Part shown: positions 31,291 through 43,600 of the stretch, one piece after another
Position numbering within the stretch: position 1 is the stretch's first letter
Layout: each line of letters opens with the position of its first letter
Assembly (NCBI GenBank): GCA_012656075.1
Contig: JAAKBF010000030.1
Location: 620,001 to 684,000, forward strand
Direction: 5' to 3'
DNA length: 64,000 nucleotides
Source of the DNA: Phytophthora hibernalis
Taxonomy: Eukaryota; Oomycota; Peronosporomycetes; Peronosporales; Peronosporaceae
Notes under the pieces: model-generated
Database searches by the model: none
What the model was told of the DNA's origin: nothing
What the model saw: the letters and a program-made list of their open reading frames with translations, nothing else
Position numbers and translations under genes: made by a program

Positions 31291-31803
31291 TTAATAGGTT
31301 AACCTTAGTGGTACAGTACCGGGAAAGGTACATGTAGTTACTGTTTCTCGCAACGTCGTACCGTAATTCACTAACGCGGATCCGTGGTAGGTAACTTGAA
31401 TCGTTTGAGAACATTGACTGGGATGTTTAACTTCGCGTGAGCGTCTTCCAAGCTCGCGAATGGACGCTTCTTTGCTATTTGGTCGCTGTACTGTTGGCCC
31501 ACCCCTGATGCACGGTAAAGGAACAGATTTGATGAAGAAAACACGAGCAGCGAATGGGCCATAGTACTCTTCCCAGCACGTGGCATCGACAAACGCAGAA
31601 ATTGGAAGCTCATGTAGATCTACTGTCACTTCACTCGTGCAATACATGGTGAACAGATCGTCAGGACCTGCAGCTTTGTCCCTCTCTTGCTTGACAACGT
31701 CCAGTGATAGCTTGCCTTCGACACGGAGACCCCTCTGCAGGCTGGCACAGAAAGCACGTCCCAACATCAGTACCGCAACTACTACAATGTAGTTGGCATC
31801 CAA
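31291..31803 (-). pseudogene. Degraded secreted-protein-like ORF
   Basis: The ORF begins with a plausible signal peptide (MDANYIVVVAVLMLGRAF) and has RGLR at residues 24-27, which matches the RXLR pattern but sits unusually close to the signal. It continues with GPDDLFTMYCTSEVTVDL and EEYYGPFAARVF. Near 31560 a more protein-like continuation moves to another frame (31371-31613: SDQIAKKRPFASLEDA and LKRFKLPTTDPR, stop). The phrase around YYGPFAARVF reminds me of Crinkler C-terminal regions, but this is only an impression. It is divergent from the neighbouring Crinkler. Confidence 0.35.
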
Positions 31804-31957
31804 TTTTTAGTATTAATACCGTAATTGATTTCTATTATTGGTGCCACCGTCTCATCACGTCTTCATTCCCGCTTACGTACGATGAAGCTTCTCCCGCTTT
31901 TCTCCCATTCGAGAATCTGCCGCGTCAAGGAAAGATGGGGGACTCCCCGATGAGCTC

Positions 31958-33207
31958 TTGCTTATGTGTGCAGTCAATGGTGTGGGAGGAAGCGCGTTCG
32001 AGGTGAAGATCGGCAGGAATGAGAAAGTTTCTGCGCTGAAGGAGGCGATAAAGAAGAAGAGCGATGGTTTAATCACGGTTCCCTTTCCGAAGCTGCGGCT
32101 CTTCCTGGCGAAGACGTCGGACGGCGCGTGGCTGAAGTCGAAGGATCTTCTCTGGATGCGGAAGGGAGATTCCCAATGAAGTTGAGAGTCGCTACATGAA
32201 CGGGGAATTGGAGGATCCGACGGACAAGATCAGCTCGAAGTTTCCTAGCACAATTCCCGACGGAATGATTCACGTGCTGGTGGTGGTTCCGGAGGGCGCA
32301 GTTGATTCACTGAACGAGACTTCCGTGATGAATAAAATGCTCAAAGAGATACACGAGAGCACCGTGCTGACCAAGCGCAAGATATATGTCCTCTCGCAGG
32401 TGGACTCAGCCGAGTACAAGGAGCTGTTAAGCGCCTTCAACATTACGGTGGTACTTGTGAGCAAAACTGCCGCAACGTGGGGTCAAGTCGACGGGTTCAC
32501 ATGGGACATGGGGCTGAGCGAGGAAAAGCAGAAAGATGATTATTGCGCGTATGTTGAGCGCAACATTGGCGGATTTCTTCAGGAGGAGAAGCTTTGCGTG
32601 TTCGGTGTGGAGAATACGAAAAATATTCTCCGTGTCGCCGTCAAGGGCTCTAACATTGAGCTCAGTGGTCGCACCGATCTTTTGATACTCAGTGATATCG
32701 TCGAGGAGAGCGCGGAATATGTTGATGACTTGCCTGGAGTGAGGATGCTGATTGAAGTGAAGAAAAAGACAATCGGTCTTCCAAGCGATGTCAGAGCTAA
32801 TTGCTCTAGATCTGCTGGCCACCAACCCTGTGGTTGCGCTGCTTACTGACTTCAACGACGATTGGCGGTTCTTCTGGGTCGCCGGGAAGGAAAACGATAC
32901 CACTTTGGTCAACAGAGTGACTATTATGAATCCTGGCGAGGCTTTCGAGTTGATGAGGGAGCTACTGAAGCCTACTGCTACACTTAGTACCGAGATGATG
33001 ATCCGTGGGCTCCAAGGCCCTGTGAAGCGACAGAAGCTGTCGAAAGTGTTACCGTCTATCGGAGAGGGTGGTGAAAGTGACGGAATTCGTGAGAGCATCG
33101 AACGATACTATGATATCGCCAGTATGTTGGGTCCCGACATTGAAATGGCGCGTGCTGTGGCTAGGCAGGTCACTCGATCTATTCCCTCGTTGAGTTACTT
33201 CAGCTGA
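31958..33207 (+). pseudogene. Crinkler (CRN) effector with nuclease-like C-terminus
   Basis: Crinklers are oomycete proteins that enter host cells and act mostly in the nucleus. 31958-32179 has the N-terminal domain with the LRLFLAK motif. 32196-32849 has the linker typical of the family (HVLVVVPEG at ~32271) and the first part of the effector domain. 32788-33207 has the rest. The C-terminal domain shows GRTDLLIL, a Glu-x-Lys strand (MLIEVKKK) and a following Q-containing helix (QAMSELIAL), the layout of PD-(D/E)XK nucleases. Three frames are used: a G5 run at 31937, a short G run at 32164 and GG at 32775 mark the changes. No signal peptide is evident, as often in this family. Confidence 0.85.
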
Positions 33208-33806
33208 TTCTGCTTTCGGCATGCTGCATTAGTATTTGTTCTTTTAATCTGAATTATTTCCTACAAAACCTGTAGCAATCGACGCGCAATTGAATGCGGC
33301 AACGCAGCTCCACAACCTTGTCGTTTGTTTTCATGAATCAACAAATTAGCAAAACAAGGCTGTGCGCTAGCGCCCGCGAGAAATGCGCCCTCTCATCGCG
33401 AAAGGGGTACCGATAACTTACCACCGGTACATGTATTGGAGGGGTACCATAATAATTGGGAAACCATGTTGCTGCCGCAGACCCCCTGAATTTTTCAACA
33501 CTCCATTCAGTGACAACAGAGCACCATTCGCCTTTAATCATAATTGCTTGTCGCACTCGATGGTGGGGACGTAGCGATCGAGTCCCCGTCCAGGAGACGA
33601 GATAGAAACGTCCTGGACGAGCGATTGGTGATGAGTTTTGAGAGCATTGACAATCAAAAGTATCGCCCATCGGAAGGCACCTCTCAATGCAGCGTCGTGA
33701 CAGCACCTGATAACCAAGAAGTGTCTGCTATTATTTTGGGTCACCTCCGACCTTTCCTGGGCGTCTCTTGCTTTGTTGGAAATCTTTTGTTGCTTGTCCG
33801 AGTCCA
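33208..33806 (+). promoter_or_regulatory. Region between Crinkler and giant receptor gene
   Basis: About 600 bp upstream of the receptor start codon. The part from 33418 on is duplicated at 12028 onwards. The minus strand shows only ORFs mirrored in that copy. I cannot point to a specific promoter motif with confidence, but it must contain the receptor's core promoter. Confidence 0.35.
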
Positions 33807-34620
33807 ATGCCGTCTTCGCTCTGTTGTCTGTTGGTCGTCGTGGTCCTGTTCGTCGTCGTGGATGCTGCAGATTTGACCGCTGAGGAAATCCAGACGTGGA
33901 GAATCGGGAACCATGACTTTGACTGGCAGCAACCGGAAGCAGACGCCGTCGTCCGCATCGCTGGGAAAGGCGTGCTGGACCTGGACGGGAACTTGTACTT
34001 TGCAGGCTCCAAGACACTCGACAGCTCCAACGTCGACCTGCTCAACATTTTTGTGGCTCGAGTCAACGTCGACGGAACTCTCAACTGGACCAAAGAGGTT
34101 GGTCAAAGTTTTGAGATTTTGAGTTTTACCAGTAGGTGACCAAGTTGTTGTGACAGTGGGGGACGGACCAAGCCGATGCAGCAACTTCCATCGTCATTAT
34201 TGACGAGAAAGACCCAGCAACGGGCGACACGACCCAGCAACTTTACGTTGCAGGGTACACTTGGGGCTATCTGGATGAAGGCAGCCACGCACTCAACGGC
34301 TTCGGTCAGTACGGAGGTCGAGATGTGGTGCTGGTCAAGGTTTCGTTAACCGGTGACAAGCTCTGGACGCGACAGGTACTTCGAATAAGAGTTTATTGAT
34401 GAATAATGCTGTACTCAAGCGTTTCTGAATTTGCTGCTGCAGTTCGGCACGACTGCGAACGACTTTGTCTATGGAGTTGCGCTGGATGGAAGCTTCAACA
34501 CACTGCTGCTGTCAGGTGGGTGCATCACCAACCAGCTAGATGAGACCGTGGAAGTGGACGTAGCGGAGATTATCGAAAGTATGATACACGCGGGAGGCAA
34601 GGCCGACTACGAAGCGCAGA
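33807..34620 (+). CDS. Receptor exons 1-3: signal peptide and SBBP-like repeats
   Basis: Exon 1 (33807-34097) has the signal peptide and GNLYFAGSKTLDSSNVDL followed by FVARVNVDGTLNWTKE. Exon 2 (34157-34375, 73 codons) has LYVAGYTWGYLDEG, FGQYGGRDVVLVKVSLTGD and LWTRQ. Exon 3 from 34443 starts FGTTANDFVYGVALD. The recurring pattern (yvaG...GgxDvxlvKv...Gxxxwxrq.Gt..nD) is that of SBBP beta-propeller repeats. Both introns are phase 0, so the repeat reads through. All splice sites are canonical GT-AG. Confidence 0.75.
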
Positions 34621-37600
34621 TCATGGACCCGAAGCCGCGGACAAGCGCGCATAAACGAGAGTACGATTTTGCATTGAGTCTGAATTTTCGAGGTGATATT
34701 CTGGACTACGCCATGGACGGAGGAGTGACACTGACCCCGCGACGACGGCGAATTAGGGAAGGAGGACTCGTTGCAGAGTACGCGGTGGTGTTAAATCGAC
34801 AACCACTCGCGGATGTCATGGTGGACGCGGAAGACGTACGGCTCCTGGATCCAAGCGGAGAAGCTGTTCAACAACTCCAGTTTTTGACGCCGCAACGCGT
34901 GATATTCACGCCTGCGAACTGGAATCGAGAACAGTTTGTACGACTGACAGCGGTGGACGACGCACTGGCTGAAGGTAGGCACTACGCCGTTGTGACCCAC
35001 TCCGTGGCGAGTGCCGACCCGAATTATGATGGCACTGATACTCCTTTTCTTACGGGACGCAATGTGACCGTGCAGATCGACGACAACGACCGAGCTGGGG
35101 TATCGCTATCAAGGCAACATGTATTTATCGCAGAAGGTGGCGGCAAGGATAGCTACGAAGTGGTGCTGATGTCACGGCCATGGCATCCCGTGACGATCGT
35201 GGTTAAGCCGATGCATGGCAGTCAAACTGCTGTGGCGCCACTATCAAGCGCAGCATCGGCAGATGGCACCGCCGTTCTTGCTTTCCAACCTGAAAACTGG
35301 AATGTCCCCCAGCTTGTGGTGGTAAGCGCTGTAGACGACGTCGATTCCGAGGCGGAATACGGTGGACTTTATGATGGAGGTCCGCTGCTCCATTACACGG
35401 AGAGTAAGGATATCCGATATCATACGCGCCGTCCGCAGTGCTTCGATGTGGCGAACTGTGATCCACTTGAACCAAAAATTTGTCTGTTGGCGGAGTCAGA
35501 CCTCGAGGAAGGCCAAACTTCCGTTCGTGTATGTGATTTAACGAACGAGTGTGCATTTTCACTCGGCAATGGTGCGTGCATCACCAATGTGGTGAGTGAT
35601 ACTGGTCGAACACCAGCGCGATTCGGAAGCTTGCCACTGGACCCTGGAAGTACCGAAAACTCTCCGACAGATATGAGCTACCAGAGTCTAATTGATTTGT
35701 TGCAAGCTGAAAAGGCGACTCGCAGCTTACTGCGATATCGTCGCTTCCGCAGATGAAGTAGCCTCTGAGGTGGAGTTTACATCGCCGCCACCCGAGTTAC
35801 GAGGGTTTGTTTTGAGTTTCCTTGGGCTAATGAATGTCAACCAAGCCCGGAAGATGAGTGCAAACCCGAGAAATGTGCTCCATACGATCTGTGCGGGGCT
35901 GGTTCGCTTGGAGACAATGCGGTGGGCGTTTGAAGAATGGCCCAAAGGGTATGTGGATCGTGTACTACAAGCCACCTTCGCCATGTTCCCACAGAGCTAC
36001 GCGCTAGAGAGACATTCCTGGAACTGCGGCATGGCGAATTTTCTTCCTGGTAGCAGTATCGATGTTAGTGTGTGGGACAACGATCCTGGCGTCACAGTTT
36101 CTACTGCTGCTCTAGAAATTGGCGAAGGTGACACGACTGGAGCTTTTTACGACATTGTCTTGAACGCTCCACCCGCGGTTGGAGGCAATGCACAGGTAGT
36201 TTCCAGCACCGACAACACTCAAATTTCATCCATGTATTGCTCAGATAAGCAATCAGATTCGTGTGGGTTCTGGAGTGGAGAATATTCAGCTTTGGCTGCT
36301 ACGATCTATGATAAATCTGCGTGGAGTGGAAAGACTGGGGTTGATCAGCCAAATGTAAGCATAGCGATCGTGGGGAATTCACAGGTGGCGATTTCTCCTT
36401 CATTTTTAACATTCACGGCAACAAACTGGTTCGTGCCACAACGAGTTGTGGTACGTGCCGTGGATGATGCTGTGGCGGAGCTCAACGTTGGTTATACCAT
36501 CTCTCATCGCGTTCAGAATTCTGTCTATGGATACACCGACAAGACTGCATTTTGGTTCCAGGGCACACTTGCACCCGCTGGTTTCGAGCTTTACCCGCTC
36601 TGGAATAACTCCGGTGGTGGGGCGATTCCTTACAATCCGGTGCCGATGGTACTTCAGTCACCTGATCATAAACTTGTCAACGTTTTCGTAAGAGATAACG
36701 ATGTTGCGAAGGTGGACGTGGTGATAAACCAGCCTCAAATGAAACTTGCAACGAAAGAAGCACAATATGCAATGAACTGGGGGAGACTACGTGACTGCGC
36801 TGACTTTTCACGATTTATCACTCTCAACAACGACCGCAAACGCAGAAACGGTCGAGTCGCCACTTCGCAATATCTTAGTGTTCGCATCCGATGCTAAGAC
36901 GTACATGAAGTTCCACCTGCCGCGCTTGCACGATGGAGACACGTCACTTGCCTTTGCCGGGGCTACACTTGTCCTCCATCAAACTCCGTACAAGATTTTC
37001 AACGTGTTCGATACCAGCACTTCCTCGACAGATGGAGGCACGTCGTCGTCAGATGAAGTGAGCTTTACAAAGGAATATCTGCTGAAGGTGACGGCGGTGG
37101 ACAACGGTTGGTCCACCGACAGCATCCGCAAGGCAGACACAATGCCCCAACCGCTTTCGTTTCTTCCAAATGGTGCATCAATCGAGGTCGTTGCGACTGT
37201 GGAGAAAAGCCGTTCCATTGAGGTGAACATTTCCTCGCTCGTTGCGCAAATTCTGCCGACGCGATTGTCTGTGGTCTCCTTGCAAATCAAAGTGCTTTCG
37301 GAAGGAGGTAGCACTGAATCGATCGCCACGACTCAGTTGTGTTCATCGGTATTTGAGCGAAAGCTGCGTCCGCTTTTGTCCCTAGCCTACGAGTTTCCAA
37401 ACATCCTAAAGGGCCTACAGGCTACCCAGAGCTCGACAGCGACGTCTCTCCTGACAAATGAGTCCTTATCAGCTTCACTTGCCACGACTGGGGTCGCGTA
37501 TGACGACAAAATTGAAAGTACCGTTGCAGTGGCGACTACTACCGATGAAAGCCAAAGTGAACCGTGGTGGGAAGTGACGCTGCCGCAATTGACGAAGCTG

Positions 37601-40600
37601 GGAACGTTAGCAGTATTTCTACCAGCATCTATCGTCAAGGAGAACTCGGACGCTGATACTGTCAATATCGTGATCATTGCGTCACTGAAGACATTTGACG
37701 CTAAACCGCTATCACTTGAAGATGCAGTTGCATATGGTTGTCCAAGTGCATGCCCTCATGTACAGCGAATGCCAGTCCGGAAGGGAATTTTGCTCTGGGA
37801 CGTCCAAGCTGGTGCCGTTGCAGTACGTATCTATCGTGAAGGCACTGGTATATTGCAGTTGTCACAAGTACAGGCTTTTGATCCTTTCATATTGGTGACA
37901 CCGACAGCAGATGGAGCTAGAATCCGTTCTCGACTCAAATCAGATTGGGGACCAAGCCCAACAGTGTTGCAACCGTGGCATCTTCTGCAAACTGTAAGAA
38001 GGTCGAAGGCCGAAAACTTGGCGGTTGGTATGAGTACGAGACAAAGCAGTACGAGTCCGAGCGATGCACTTTCCTACTTAGCTGTGGACGGATTAAGACA
38101 CACTGGATGGGATCCTCTTATTATCCAGGACAAAGGCGACAGCACCATGGCGGCAGGTAGTTCACGCACCGACAAGACGATTGATCCATGGTGGGAAGTA
38201 GATCTGGGAAGTGTGAAACCTGTTCGCTCCGTCGTGCTTTATCCTTACGTCGGAAGTCATTACGACGAGGTTTGCGCCACTGAAACATCGACCGAAGGCA
38301 ACGGATACCCAACGTGGAGCGGCGATCTGTACGGCTATAGTCATGTTGACTCGTTGCTACAACTGAAAGCTCCGTTTGTGCAGATATTTGAGGTTCTGCT
38401 TTCGAACGCACCATTGATGAATAATGATGGCACCGCTTCTGGAGCTCAAGTCACAGGTAGCAAGACGCTTTCATTCTCATGCGCCAACTATACCGATTCT
38501 GTCGTGTGGGACGCTATTTTCTCGAAAGCTCGCTTCGTGACTGTGCGAAAGAGTGGCCTCGGTGTATTGATGCTAAACGAGGTGGAGGTTGTGCGATGGA
38601 ACCCAGCCTCAGTTTCCCGCTACCTGCTACTGGACCTCTTTGGAGCAGGGGCGAAGCCACTTGCACTCGCTAATATTCAAGTGTTTCCACCAGGTGATGT
38701 GGTTCCTTCCGATTCTACAGCACTGGAAGCGCCAACTCCCTTGTCTTACAAAATTCACAGCGTTAGTTCGCAAGCTTCGAGCACCGGAGCAGGATCAGCG
38801 AATGCACTACTGAATGCAAAGGATAAAACCTTGTGCTACGTAGCAAGTGCTGCGTCTTATCACGAATGGATAGTTCTGGAGTTCACGACGCCTGTCAAGA
38901 TTGGACTTGTCGACGTTAATTTTGATGTGAGTCAATGTTCATCTTCAAATGTTGATCCTGTAGTCGAGTTTTCAGTTGCTTCCCACGGTTCTGTGCTTGA
39001 TGGCATTCGCAGTCAAACCGTGATTCAAGCCTTAGCCGCGGAGGGTGGATCAACTACATGTGCGTTGGATGCAAAGGGGTTGTGATTGCTCCATCTTCGC
39101 AGTGCAAAGCGTACGTCTGTGCGGATACAGCGTGCCAGACACCTTTATACGTCCGAAATGCAGCTGGAAGTACTTTGGTTCTCAGTGACTTCGTTGACAT
39201 TGCAATTTTCGGTAAAGTTGAGCTGCTTCCAGTTGACCGCCTCCCGATTTCGCTTGATGAGCATCGTGCCTTACTTCTCCGTGATAACCCAGTAGCAATC
39301 TGGCCGTTTGATGAAAATGCCAAGGTGCTTGTTAGTACGGCTACAGACGAGAATAACCGAGCCGCAGGCGTGGTTGAGCTTAAGACCACTTCGATTTCAG
39401 TGGATCTGAAGATTGATGATACTGTAGAAGGCACTTTCTTCTCGGCCGCAGTCGCCATTCAACCAGCTATGAGCTCGTTTTCGCTGGAGTGCTGGTTTCA
39501 AATTGACGAAGCATTTGTTGCGTCCACAAACCACTATACAACTGCGAGTCTATATGGTGAAGATGCAAGTGGTGGGCACGTATCCTTCGGAAGTGTGGGG
39601 GTCAGTAGCCAAACGAAGCGGTTCTACTTCGAGATGGCCAATCCAGCTGATGGAACAGTGTGTAGGACAGATCTTGATGACGATTCCGACGTCTTACCAT
39701 TAGCGGAGATGTGGCATCAATCCGTTGCGACGTATGATCCTACTTCGTCCAGTATATCACTTTCGATCTGCGTGCCGGGCCAACAACAAGTAACTAGCTG
39801 CTACACGAGTACGTCGTTGTGCAACATGGCTTTACTCAACTTCTCGAATAAGATTATCCGCTTCGGAGCTCCAATGTCAGCGAACGGTGGTGGATTTATC
39901 GGTAGAATTGCAAGTGTAGCGTGGTTTGTGCGAGCTTTGACGAGTACGGAGATATTGGATCACTACCATGATTTTCTCGAAGATGTGGGGACGGAGGTGA
40001 CAGCAGCCCACAACACATATTCTATCGGGTTGTCAGCCAAACCTCTGCAACCTGTCACTGTGACGATCGCCGCAGAGAGTGCGTGTTACCGCTTTAACAT
40101 GTGCAACGTGTCCATTATTCCATCGGTGCTGGTGTTCACGACGGAGAACTGGAATTTACCCCAGTTCGTGCACGCTCTCGCTACAGATGACCAACTGTAC
40201 GAGGGATTGCACAGCTCTGAGATTTCACACGTAAGTTCAAGCCCTCCACTATACCAGCTCACAGCAAAGGCTAGCACCTCCAGTGTGAATAGTATTTTTG
40301 ATGGTCAACAACTTCTGCAAGACCTCAGCAGCTCGGTGGCAGCGTTTTACCGTGATTTGGTCCTCTATCAAGTTCTGGAGAGCAGTAGCGATCGATTGAC
40401 ACGACAAGATGCTCTTGTAGAGTTGAACGCGCAGTGGGCCAAACAACCCGTTAAGGAAGTCGTTGTGCCTGCAAACGCGTATACTGAGACCATCGAAGTT
40501 CCGTCTGTATCTGTGACGATAACGGATTTGACTGTGCCGGGCGTCGAGTTCTCCACAGCGTCGCTGAGTGTGTCAGAGGATGGAAAAGGAAACGATTACC

Positions 40601-43600
40601 AAGTGGTGCTGCTCTCGGAGCCTACAGACGAGGTTCAAGTGAGTCTCCACATTGCTTCAGGCTGCTATCGACACTGTGTGGTGATGCCGCTTTGTCCTTC
40701 GCATTCAGTTGAACTTACGGTTGGGAAATTCGCTGTGCCAGGAGACGAGTCTTTCTTGAGCTGTGGTGATGCCACGGAGGGTATGAGCACCAGCAAACTT
40801 CTGTGTAACATCACGGTCTCCCTGACATTCTCATATTTTCAACAAAGGACTGGAGCTTGCCGAAGACGGTGAGAGTTCTCGCTATCGACGACCACCTCGA
40901 CGAAGAAGACGTGCATTTGGCTGTCATTCGAGCTACGTCCGAAAGTCTTGACCCAGTCTACAACCAGCTCGTACTACCGGACATCGTCGTGGCAATCGCT
41001 GACAACGACGTCACGCATATGTCATATTCAGCAAAGCTGGTGTCTCTCGCGGAGAAGACGTCTACGCTAGGATATCCTCATGCGGACTACTACACTCTCC
41101 AACTTCTGACAGAACCTTATGCCACAGTTACCATTGCAATGAGCAACGAGGCGAACAAGGCATGTTATCGACGATGTGGCTACCCCTTTGACGAGGCTTC
41201 GTGTGGTCTGCCTCGACAGCAAAGTGTGAGTCTGGTACAACTGCGCTCCAACTCGACACGTGAAATTCATCAGATCTCGTTGCGGATGACGAAAATCACG
41301 GAAGTGCAGCGAATCGTGACCTACGCGGATCACGTGGATCAGATTATCCTGCTTCGCATGTCTGGTGGCTTCAGCTGGGAGGTCCAGGCGATTGTTTTCC
41401 AGTTTAACGACGTTTTCAAGCAGCGGTTTACCTCTGGAATTGCCGTCACAGCGGCTGTAAACTATGGCAGTACATTTTCCATCACTAATGGGGCAGCTTC
41501 TCGCACTACAGCTCTGGATTTATTTGCTAGTGCTCAACAAGTGCAGACCGCGTTAAACGGGTTGTTTCCTGGAGGAACGAATGCCGTCAATGTGGTGCGA
41601 GATGTTCAGTATTCACTATCCACACTCACGTGGACTGTTACGTTCCTCAGATTTGTGAATGCGGACGGATCGTTTCCACTTATGACAGCTATGGCAAATG
41701 GAGCAATCGAAGGCGGGTTGTCATGTCAGCGTACACGTCCTGTAAGCTTTCCTACCGGCACCGTCAAGTTGAGTTATGGTGCAGCTACTTTTCAAGTCCC
41801 AATTCTGCCAACAGCGGCAGCACTTCAAAGCACCATAAGTGTACAAGCTGGAATGTACTCGGTGACAACTTCGAGGAGATTACTGAGTACCGGAGGCTAC
41901 GGCTTCGAGTACATTATCACATTTATGAGCGTTGATACCTTCGCAAGTCTGTTAGCGAATTACACGACCAGCGTGGTGGCTGCTACTAACTCGACGACTC
42001 CAGTCGACATCTCAGTGACGGAAACGCAGTCGCCGGTGCTGATCAACGGAGCTTTTGTGATTGACTACTTCACCCCACTCAACATCACTAGCACTACAAA
42101 GCCTAACCGTACAGTACCGATCTTCTGGAACGACTCAGCCGACACGCTAGCTGCCAAGTTAGTGCAGCTCCAGGGAGTGGCGAATGTGACTATTTCGCGT
42201 CAAAAGCTGACTGCAGAAGGAGGAATGGCATGGACTGTTCAATTCCTTGAGAACTACGGCAACCTACCAAACTTAATTGTGACACCGTTGAACCTGACAG
42301 GGAAGGGGTCACCGTTGGTGTAAGTACTGTGCGTGATGGCGAGCCTCTGCGTGGGAACTTTTCGGTGCAAATGGGAGGTTTGTTCAAGAAGACCGATCCG
42401 CGTACAAGACGCGCGTACGTGATGAACTTCCCGCTCAAGAATACAACTACGTTGTTCTTCAATTCATCGGCCAGGCGTCTTCGGAGGGCTCTGTTTGCGC
42501 TAGACATCACTGAGCAAACGGATGTAACACGGGTAGGCGTCGAGTGCGATACCTTCGATGTCTGCAACGGGTACACGTGGACGATCAGCTACGCCAACAG
42601 CCCTGGAAACCTCCCACCAATCGCAGTTTTTGCGGACGCTACCATGCGTCAAGCTCCGGGAATGACACTCACCTCGACGACAATAGCAAATGGCACGTAT
42701 CTCGGTGGTAGCTTCACGCTGAGTCTTGAGCTTCTCGATCCAGACACCAAACACTTGTACGTTGGTACGACGTGGCGGTTGCCTGTTGATGTAAGTGCGG
42801 TGGGTATGGACGAAGCGCTTGAAGCTTTGTCCTTTGTACACTCAAACCGTGAGGCAGAATACGACCCAGAGACGAAAGTGTGGCGTGGAATCAAGTTCGA
42901 CAAAGGCGTTCGAGTGTACCGTGAAGGGCCCTACCTGGATGGAGGCCACACCTGGAGACTCGAGTGGGCGCTAGAGGACTACATGCGCTTTGCAGATTTG
43001 AAAATCACGATGGATGTTACACAGATAACACAGGAGATAGAGCCACTACCAGTTCCGTCGGAGCTTGATCTCCAGGGCAAACTGAGGTGCTCAGCTATTC
43101 CGATGGCTATTTTCCAGCCAGATCCGACTGACACACTCCGTCTTCGTGGATACTGTGTGTACGCTATCGCCAACGAAACAGCCCAAGAACGCTTCGTGTG
43201 CAACTACACAGTGCTGGATCCGTGGATTGTCTTCACGCCGGAGAATTGGTGCATTCCACAGCAAGTAAATCTCGTTGCTGTAGACGACTCCCTCGACGAA
43301 TACACACAGCAAAACGGAATGGTGACGTTTTCAAACGTAACGCACACAACTTTCAGTGACGACTACATTTACTTGGCGCTTCCTCTGCCCGACGTGACTG
43401 TCAAAGTCGAGAGTGACGACGTCGTCAAGGTGCTTGTGTCACAATCGACCCTTGAAGTGAGCGAGGATGGAATACTTGTGGACGGCTATAACTTGCAGCT
43501 GAACTCGGAGCCCTTATCCGACGTGAAAATTGTCGTTCTGCCGTGGCTTGACGATAACAACAGACTGTGTTATCGGTTTGGACTCTGCAACGTCACGCTC

